This document shows positions 58,184 through 64,000 of a stretch of 64,000 nt of DNA, in pieces (position 1 is the first letter of the stretch; every line of letters begins with the position of its first letter). The notes beneath the pieces were generated by a model, which made no database searches, was not told where the DNA came from, and worked only from the letters and a program-made list of their open reading frames with translations. Where the stretch lies: contig NZ_CP071867.1 of the NCBI RefSeq assembly GCF_028751545.1, positions 1,709,306-1,773,305 on the forward strand, read 5' to 3'. The position numbers and the translations under genes are program-made. Source of the stretch: Gilliamella sp. B3022. Lineage in GTDB: Bacteria > Pseudomonadota > Gammaproteobacteria > Enterobacterales > Orbaceae.

Positions 58184-58498
58184 AATTATAAATCCATTAG
58201 CCTTAATGGAGTTTGATAAAATCACCATTCACGATTTATAGCCAGTGAAAAAATAAGATATGGACATTTTTACAAACGTAAATTGAGCCATTATTAGGGA
58301 TTATTATTAGGTAACTTGTTGTTAATGTCGTTTATTGTGATTAGTTGAAATTACATATTGTTTTTGAAGGAAATAATTAAGTTATGATTAGAATAAATAA
58401 TGCTGTATATTTGAAATTAATACTAAGTGATATTATTTTATAACAAGATGATATTTTAATTTTTGAATTGTAACTAATCGCTTCCTATTTAGGAAAGA
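58184..58498. other. Intergenic between prophage remnant and tRNA-Ser
   Basis: About 315 AT-rich bases, no ORF. If the phage used tRNA-Ser as attachment site, its right end would be here, but no repeat of the tRNA 3' end was found elsewhere in the window. Confidence 0.35.
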
Positions 58499-58586
58499 TG
58501 GCGGAAGCGCAGAGATTCGAACTCTGGGAGGGTCGCCCCTCGCCGGTTTTCAAGACCGGTGCTTTCAACCGCTCAGCCACACTTCC
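58499..58586 (-). tRNA. serT: tRNA-Ser(TGA)
   Basis: On the minus strand the 88-nt sequence opens GGAAGTGTGGCTGAGCGG and ends CGCTTCCGCCA with the CCA encoded. Anticodon loop CTTGAAA gives TGA. It has the long variable arm of tRNA-Ser and matches E. coli serT in almost every position. The 3' end faces the phage tail remnant. Confidence 0.96.
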
Positions 58587-58741
58587 GCAATGGCTGTGCA
58601 TATTAAAGTAGACTTACTCATTTGTAAATAGGTATTTTGATTTTTTTAATCGTTTGCTTTAAATTTCATCAAATTTAGTGGTAATTAGTGTAAATATGGT
58701 GCTTTTACTATCAAAATAGTGTTGGAATTTATTTTAACAGG

Positions 58742-58747
58742 TATAAT
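58742..58747 (+). promoter_or_regulatory. -10 element upstream of tusE
   Basis: A consensus TATAAT 20 bases before the GTG start; the -35 is weak (TTGGAA at 14 bases is too close). The resulting leader would be short, about 13 bases. Confidence 0.4.
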
Positions 58748-58766
58748 ATGGCGCAAATAAAAATGC

Positions 58767-59096
58767 GTGTTTACAAAAATGTTAGAGCAAATACAAACTG
58801 ATGATAATGGTTATTTAAAAAATTGGCAGGATTGGACTGCTGATTTGGTTCCTTTGTTGGCAGAAAAGGAGTCTATCGAATTAACAGATGCACATTGGGA
58901 AGTGATTTTATTTGTCCGTGATTTTTATTTAGAGTATAAAACATCGCCAGCGATTAGAGCATTAGTAAGAGCGATGGAAAAAAAATTTGGTATTGAAAAG
59001 GGTAATAGTCGTTATTTATATAAGTTATTCCCAGAGGGTCCTGCTAAACAAGCTACTAAACTTGCAGGCTTACCAAAACCCGTTAAATGTATCTAA
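58767..59096 (+). CDS. tusE: TusE/DsrC-like sulfurtransferase
   Basis: A 109-residue DsrC fold protein. The C terminus LPKPVKCI carries the conserved Cys that receives persulfide from TusBCD and passes it to MnmA for 2-thiouridine in t[23 protein letters not shown] is the family core. The GTG at 58767 gives the E. coli length; an ATG at 58779 is an alternative. Neither has a clear ribosome binding site. Confidence 0.9.
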   Translation: MFTKMLEQIQTDDNGYLKNWQDWTADLVPLLAEKESIELTDAHWEVILFVRDFYLEYKTSPAIRALVRAMEKKFGIEKGNSRYLYKLFPEGPAKQATKLAGLPKPVKCI

Positions 59097-59117
59097 ATAA
59101 GCGAATAGATTAATTTC

Positions 59118-59414
59118 ATGATTAGATGGAAATTGCCTTTAATACTACTTATTGTACTTGGTTATTTGCAATACTCGCTATGGTATGGCAAAAACAACGT
59201 TTATGATTACCAAGATAATCTACAAGTGTTGGCTGATCTTCATGACCAAAACGCACAATTAAAAGATCGTAATGAACAAATGTTTGCCGAAATTAATAAT
59301 TTGCAACGCAGTTCTGAAGCGATAGAAGAGCGTGCGCGTAGCCATTTAGGTATGGTAAAGCCAAATGAATATTTCTATCGGATTATTATTGATCCCAACC
59401 CGCAATCTCGATAA
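59118..59414 (+). CDS. ftsB: Cell division protein FtsB
   Basis: A 98-residue bitopic protein: N-terminal membrane helix (about 5-22), then a leucine-zipper-like coiled coil (about 30-68), ERARSHLGMVKPNE and a short C terminus. Matches E. coli FtsB. Part of the FtsQLB divisome subcomplex. Starts the ftsB-ispD-ispF-truD-pcm run. Confidence 0.93.
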   Translation: MIRWKLPLILLIVLGYLQYSLWYGKNNVYDYQDNLQVLADLHDQNAQLKDRNEQMFAEINNLQRSSEAIEERARSHLGMVKPNEYFYRIIIDPNPQSR

Positions 59415-59422
59415 GGCGTAAC

Positions 59423-60112
59423 GTGAATAATACCAGTAATATTGTCGCAATTGTTCCAGCAGCTGGCATTGGTTGTCGTATGAACAACCAAATACCAAAA
59501 CAATATTTGAAAATTGACTCAATGACAGTCATTGAGCATACTTTGAATAAACTGTTATCACATCCTAAAATAAGACAGGTTATTGTCGTTATTAACCGCG
59601 AAGATGTAATATTTAAAACACTTGCAGTTGCAATGCATGATAAAATAAAAGTTACTATAGGCGGTAAAACTCGTGCTGAGTCAGTATTGGCAGGTTTGCA
59701 TTTAATAAATGATAATCAATGGGCGCTCGTTCATGATGCAGCAAGACCTTGTGTTTGTCATGATGATATAACACAATTAATGGATATAGTACTTAATACA
59801 CAAAAAGGCGGTATTTTAGCTACTCGAGTCAGTGATACCATAAAACGTTCTTATCAAAATAATGACAATATTATTGAATGTTCAGAAGATAGGAATTATT
59901 TATGGGCGGCAGCAACTCCACAATTATTTAAAGCAGATGAGCTAAAATCATGTTTGCAGCGGGCTTTAGATAATCATATGACTATTACTGATGAAGCTTC
60001 TGCTATTGAATATTGTGGCGGGCATCCATTATTAGTTGAATGTCGTCGCGATAACATTAAAATTACTCGACCTGAGGACTTGGCGTTGGCCACTTTTTAT
60101 TTAACTACATAA
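59423..60112 (+). CDS. ispD: 2-C-methyl-D-erythritol 4-phosphate cytidylyltransferase
   Basis: A 229-residue enzyme of the MEP isoprenoid pathway. N-terminal [18 protein letters not shown] (CTP loop), VHDAARPCV, and [11 protein letters not shown] at the end. Start is GTG. It lies eight bases after ftsB and is followed by ispF. Confidence 0.95.
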   Translation: MNNTSNIVAIVPAAGIGCRMNNQIPKQYLKIDSMTVIEHTLNKLLSHPKIRQVIVVINREDVIFKTLAVAMHDKIKVTIGGKTRAESVLAGLHLINDNQWALVHDAARPCVCHDDITQLMDIVLNTQKGGILATRVSDTIKRSYQNNDNIIECSEDRNYLWAAATPQLFKADELKSCLQRALDNHMTITDEASAIEYCGGHPLLVECRRDNIKITRPEDLALATFYLTT

Positions 60113-60131
60113 ATCACAAATAGGTAGAACT

Positions 60132-60617
60132 ATGCGAATAGGTCATGGATTTGATGTTCATAAATTTGGCGGAGAAGGTCCCATTACGCTTGGAGGTGTG
60201 AAAATTCCTTATCAATATGGTCTGGTTGCTCACTCTGATGGTGATGTGGTACTGCATGCAATAACGGATGCGTTAATTGGTGCATTAGCAATGGGTGATA
60301 TTGGTAAACTTTTTCCTGATAACGATCCTCAGTACAAGGGAATTGATAGCCGAATATTATTAAGAAAAGTTTATCACATTATCCAAAACAAAGGTTTTGA
60401 ACTTGTCAATTTAGATACGACGATCATTGCCCAGGAACCTAAAATGCGTGGTCATGTCGATCAGATGCGAATTAACATTGCTGAAGATCTTAATGTTCAT
60501 TTTGATCAAATTAGTGTCAAAGCAACCACTACAGAACAATTAGGTTTTACCGGACGTAAAGAAGGTATAGCCTGTGAAGCAGTCGTATTATTAACGAAAA
60601 TAGCTGAAGTCAATTAA
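60132..60617 (+). CDS. ispF: 2-C-methyl-D-erythritol 2,4-cyclodiphosphate synthase
   Basis: A 161-residue MEP-pathway enzyme: GHGFDVHKF with the zinc-binding Asp/His, [33 protein letters not shown]. Full length. The neighbour ispD makes its substrate precursor. Confidence 0.97.
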   Translation: MRIGHGFDVHKFGGEGPITLGGVKIPYQYGLVAHSDGDVVLHAITDALIGALAMGDIGKLFPDNDPQYKGIDSRILLRKVYHIIQNKGFELVNLDTTIIAQEPKMRGHVDQMRINIAEDLNVHFDQISVKATTTEQLGFTGRKEGIACEAVVLLTKIAEVN

Positions 60618-60638
60618 ATTAAAAGATAGGTAACATTC

Positions 60639-61661
60639 GTGTTAACAGAACTGAATTATTTTTATGGAAAACCTACAATAACAGGACAATATAAACAAAA
60701 TTATGATGATTTTATTGTCACTGAAGATCTTGGATTTGAGTTAACTGGTGATGGTGAACACGTCTTGGTTTATCTTCAAAAACGTGATTGTAATACTTTA
60801 TTTGTTGCTGAACAGTTAGCTAAATATGTTGGTATTCCTGCTAAATTAGTCAGTTATGCAGGATTAAAAGATCGTCAAGCGGTAACTCGTCAGTGGTTTA
60901 GTTTACACATGCCAGGTCAAGTAACGCCTGATTTTTCGGCTTTTAATTTAGACGGATGTGAGATTTTAAAGATTACACGGCATAATAAAAAATTAAAAAT
61001 AGGTTCTTTAAAAGGTAACTATTTTGATATCACGTTAAAAATGCTAAGTGATAAATCTGAGCTTGAAACCAAATTACCGTTAATCAAACAAAATGGTGTG
61101 CCAAATTATTTTGGCGAACAGCGTTTTGGTCGCGAACAAAATAATATTACTCAAGCCATCAAATGGGCGAATGGCGAAATTTCCGTTAAAGACCGTAAAA
61201 AACGCAGTTTTTACCTTTCAGCAGCACGAAGTGTGATTTTTAATGAAATGGTCAGTCAGCGAATTGAAAAAAAATTGCATAAAACTGTGCTTGATGGGGA
61301 TATATTACAACTTGCAGGGCGCGGTAGTTGGTTTGTTGCAAAAACAGATGAACTAGATTTATTACAACATCGTTTGGAAAATCGTGAAATCACTATTACT
61401 GCACCAATGTTGGGCGATTCGCCACTAGGAACAATGTCTCAAGCACTTGAATTTGAGCAAATTTGTTTACAAAAGTGGTCAAGTTTTCATGATTTATTTA
61501 AAAAAGAGCGTCTTGAAACGGCAAGGCGCTCAATAGTTGTATATCCTTTAGAACTTAGCTGGCAATGGCTGGATGATAATAGCCTTAGTATGAGTTTTTA
61601 TTTACCGTCAGGATGTTACGCCACAAGTGTTATACGCGAATTGATAATAGGAAATAAGTAA
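60639..61661 (+). CDS. truD: tRNA pseudouridine(13) synthase
   Basis: A 340-residue TruD. The GTG start and LTELNYFYGKP follow the family. The catalytic Asp lies in AGLKDRQAVTRQWFSL, and NYFGEQRFG and FYLSAARSVIFN are conserved. Modifies U13 of tRNA-Glu. Order ispF-truD as in E. coli. Confidence 0.95.
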   Translation: MLTELNYFYGKPTITGQYKQNYDDFIVTEDLGFELTGDGEHVLVYLQKRDCNTLFVAEQLAKYVGIPAKLVSYAGLKDRQAVTRQWFSLHMPGQVTPDFSAFNLDGCEILKITRHNKKLKIGSLKGNYFDITLKMLSDKSELETKLPLIKQNGVPNYFGEQRFGREQNNITQAIKWANGEISVKDRKKRSFYLSAARSVIFNEMVSQRIEKKLHKTVLDGDILQLAGRGSWFVAKTDELDLLQHRLENREITITAPMLGDSPLGTMSQALEFEQICLQKWSSFHDLFKKERLETARRSIVVYPLELSWQWLDDNSLSMSFYLPSGCYATSVIRELIIGNK

Positions 61662-61667
61662 ATAAAT

Positions 61668-62297
61668 ATGCAAAGTTTAAAAATGCAGTCTTTAATTAAA
61701 TTATTGCGTCAGCAGGGAATCAAAGATGAACGTGTTTTAACCGCTTTTGCCTCTATACCTCGAGAACACTTTATAGACGAGGCATTATCCCATCAGGCTT
61801 ATGATAATTGTTCTCTACCAATAGGTAGTGGACAAACCATTTCACAACCTTATATAGTTGCAAAGATGACTGAGTTATTACATTTAGAACCTAATTCTAA
61901 AGTGCTTGAAATTGGTACTGGATCTGGCTATCAAACGGCAATTTTGGCCAAATTAGTCAACCACGTTTGTTCGGTTGAAAGAATTAAAAGTTTACAGTGG
62001 AATACTAAACGTCGTTTAAAGCAGTTGGACATTCATAATATTTCTACTCGACATGGAAATGGTTGGTTAGGTTGGTCTGAACGTGGTCCTTTTGATGGTA
62101 TTATTGTCACTGCTGCTGCAACACAAGTACCACAAAGTCTTTTAGAGCAGTTAGCGAATAATGGGCGCTTAGTCATTCCTGTTGGTGATGAAGACAATCA
62201 GGTGCTTCAATTAATAAAACGTAGTGGTGAAAATTTTATTGTGAAAAATGTAGAGGAGGTTAAATTTGTTCCGCTCGTTAAAGGTGATATTGAATAA
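61668..62297 (+). CDS. pcm: Protein-L-isoaspartate O-methyltransferase
   Basis: A 209-residue SAM-dependent repair enzyme: [22 protein letters not shown] and the SAM motif [15 protein letters not shown], ending [10 protein letters not shown]. In E. coli surE separates truD and pcm; here they are adjacent (six bases). An in-frame ATG (61683) is a possible alternative start. Confidence 0.95.
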   Translation: MQSLKMQSLIKLLRQQGIKDERVLTAFASIPREHFIDEALSHQAYDNCSLPIGSGQTISQPYIVAKMTELLHLEPNSKVLEIGTGSGYQTAILAKLVNHVCSVERIKSLQWNTKRRLKQLDIHNISTRHGNGWLGWSERGPFDGIIVTAAATQVPQSLLEQLANNGRLVIPVGDEDNQVLQLIKRSGENFIVKNVEEVKFVPLVKGDIE

Positions 62298-62671
62298 TAA
62301 AGCTCTTTATAAACGGATAACTTTGTTTAGTCATTAATACTCAAGATTGAATATTCATATTTTCCTGCTTGATCCTTTATTGTAGGCCATTTTTCGCTCC
62401 TTTAATAATGCGAACGACTTTTTGTCAATTAGATTTTGCTAATTTTTCTTTAAGTATTATCGTGTTATATCCATTCATGCTTAACCTTTATCGTAATTAT
62501 TATAAAAGTAATAAATAATTGATTAAAAATTTTTATTTAAAATGGATAATTCATTAAAATTATTAGTTTTTTTAAATATCAGCAAATAGATATGAAATCA
62601 TCCATGCTGCTTACATGGATGACTGTTTTATTGAAATTTATGCATTACCTAAAGTTTTATTACAAACAGTT
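62298..62671. other. Convergent intergenic region with hairpin
   Basis: Between pcm (+) and pnuC (-). CATCCATG/CATGGATG arms at 62599-62606 and 62614-62621 may serve both genes; T-runs on both sides are moderate. No nlpD/rpoS gene follows as in E. coli. Confidence 0.45.
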
Positions 62672-63361
62672 TTATTGTTTTTGTTCAGAACTTCTCCACT
62701 CACAAATGCCATAAATTGCATTAAATAGATAAATTAAATATTGTGCAGCAATAACAATGTTATTCGTATAAAGGTTGAGACCAATAACCAATATATTTAA
62801 TATCACCCAGAAATACCAATTAAACGAATAGCGCATCATCAATAATAACTGAGCAACAATCCCTAGTCCAAAGATAAAACAGTTAGTAATAAGCTGATAA
62901 CTACTATTATTGACTTCAAGGGATTCGGTGATATAAACATTTAAAAATACTGCGACAATGAGTACGATGAAGGTCCATAAAAAATTACTTTCGTTTAAGA
63001 TTCGGGATTTCACATTTTTATTATTATCTTGATTTTTTTGCCAATTAAGTAAGCCATAAATGTGTGAACCAAAATAGCAAATACTTGGTAAACCAGCACC
63101 AATATTACCGTTAAGAAAGTTGGCAAAGCATTCGGCAATATTGGCTAACATACCCATCACATTCCCGATATTTTTGCGTTTAGCCAATAATATTACGCAG
63201 ATCAATCCACAAAAAGCTCCAATATAGGAAATGGTGTAACGAAGATTAAATTGACTAAATGGATCGGTGTATAAAAAGGCTAGCGTTACACAAAATATGC
63301 AAAAAAGCGGATAAAATTTATTTCGTCCAATAACTATTATAAATTGTTTTAATTTATTCAT
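62672..63361 (-). CDS. pnuC: Nicotinamide riboside transporter PnuC
   Basis: A 229-residue membrane protein with seven or so helices. GNVMGMLANIAECFANFL resembles the PnuC central motif, and the WFWVILN and YLFNAIYGICEW stretches near the C terminus are typical. Lies two bases after nadR, so nicotinamide riboside is imported and phosphorylated by the next gene's product. Confidence 0.88.
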   Translation of the reverse strand: MNKLKQFIIVIGRNKFYPLFCIFCVTLAFLYTDPFSQFNLRYTISYIGAFCGLICVILLAKRKNIGNVMGMLANIAECFANFLNGNIGAGLPSICYFGSHIYGLLNWQKNQDNNKNVKSRILNESNFLWTFIVLIVAVFLNVYITESLEVNNSSYQLITNCFIFGLGIVAQLLLMMRYSFNWYFWVILNILVIGLNLYTNNIVIAAQYLIYLFNAIYGICEWRSSEQKQ

Positions 63362-63363
63362 AA

Positions 63364-64000
<637 letters not shown>

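Noticed and set aside
58499-58586. Second attachment-site copy of the tRNA-Ser 3' end
   Set aside because: I looked for GATTCGAACTC-type sequence left of the prophage region and found none, so the attachment site is unproven.

Overview
The window is low-GC, gene-dense bacterial DNA with an enterobacterial-type gene set (mtlADR, glmUS, typA, sohB, ftsB-ispD-ispF-truD-pcm, nadR/pnuC, rlmL). Protein sequences resemble gammaproteobacterial orthologues, while gene order is only partly enterobacterial. With the strong AT bias, the Tle4/Tli4-like pair and the AspT/AsdA pair, this fits the Orbaceae (Gilliamella-like insect-gut symbionts). The taxon is inferred, not proven.

Layout. (1) 1-2532: ABC transporter set (two ATPases, FtsX-type permease, DUF4418 protein). 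(2) 2592-4226: yceF, a GNAT acetyltransferase and uspF. (3) 4598-8079: a type VI secretion island with a VgrG N-terminal fragment, a Tle4-like lipase effector and a Tli4-like immunity protein. (4) 8440-29860: core metabolism. This holds rlmL, the mannitol PTS operon with two perfect CRP sites, glmU-glmS, hemG, typA, fhs coupled to a two-cluster ferredoxin, sohB, an unknown exported protein, and the aspT-asdA aspartate-to-alanine module. (5) 29861-41712: prophage-derived region. It contains an S24 (LexA/CI-type) repressor with operators on both sides, a Q-type antiterminator and five tandem promoter-terminator units. After these come holin, endolysin, Rz/Rz1, and four proteins that look like tail-fibre, lectin and SGNH-esterase parts. 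(6) 42450-54087: an unusual biosynthetic cluster. It holds a flavin monooxygenase, a LuxE-like acyl-protein synthetase, an IscU-like scaffold, a cysteine desulfurase, an ACP, a ketosynthase, a MaoC-like hot-dog protein, a FabG-like reductase, EmrAB export and an AraC regulator. (7) 54288-58183: decayed phage tail genes ending beside tRNA-Ser(TGA). (8) 58499-64000: tRNA-Ser, tusE, ftsB-ispD-ispF-truD-pcm, pnuC and nadR.

How the parts work together. The antiterminator, the repeated promoter-terminator units and the lysis cassette read as a lambda-like late control circuit (Q, pR', tR', lysis) in which the late promoter unit has been amplified in tandem. The repeats also carry eroded copies of the 3' end of the antiterminator gene, which suggests how they arose. 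The biosynthetic cluster lies between the lysis half and the tail half of what may be one degraded prophage anchored at tRNA-Ser. Its gene content (FAS-II enzymes plus a dedicated sulfur donor and scaffold plus EmrAB) suggests an exported sulfur-containing acyl metabolite. No match to a described pathway is claimed.
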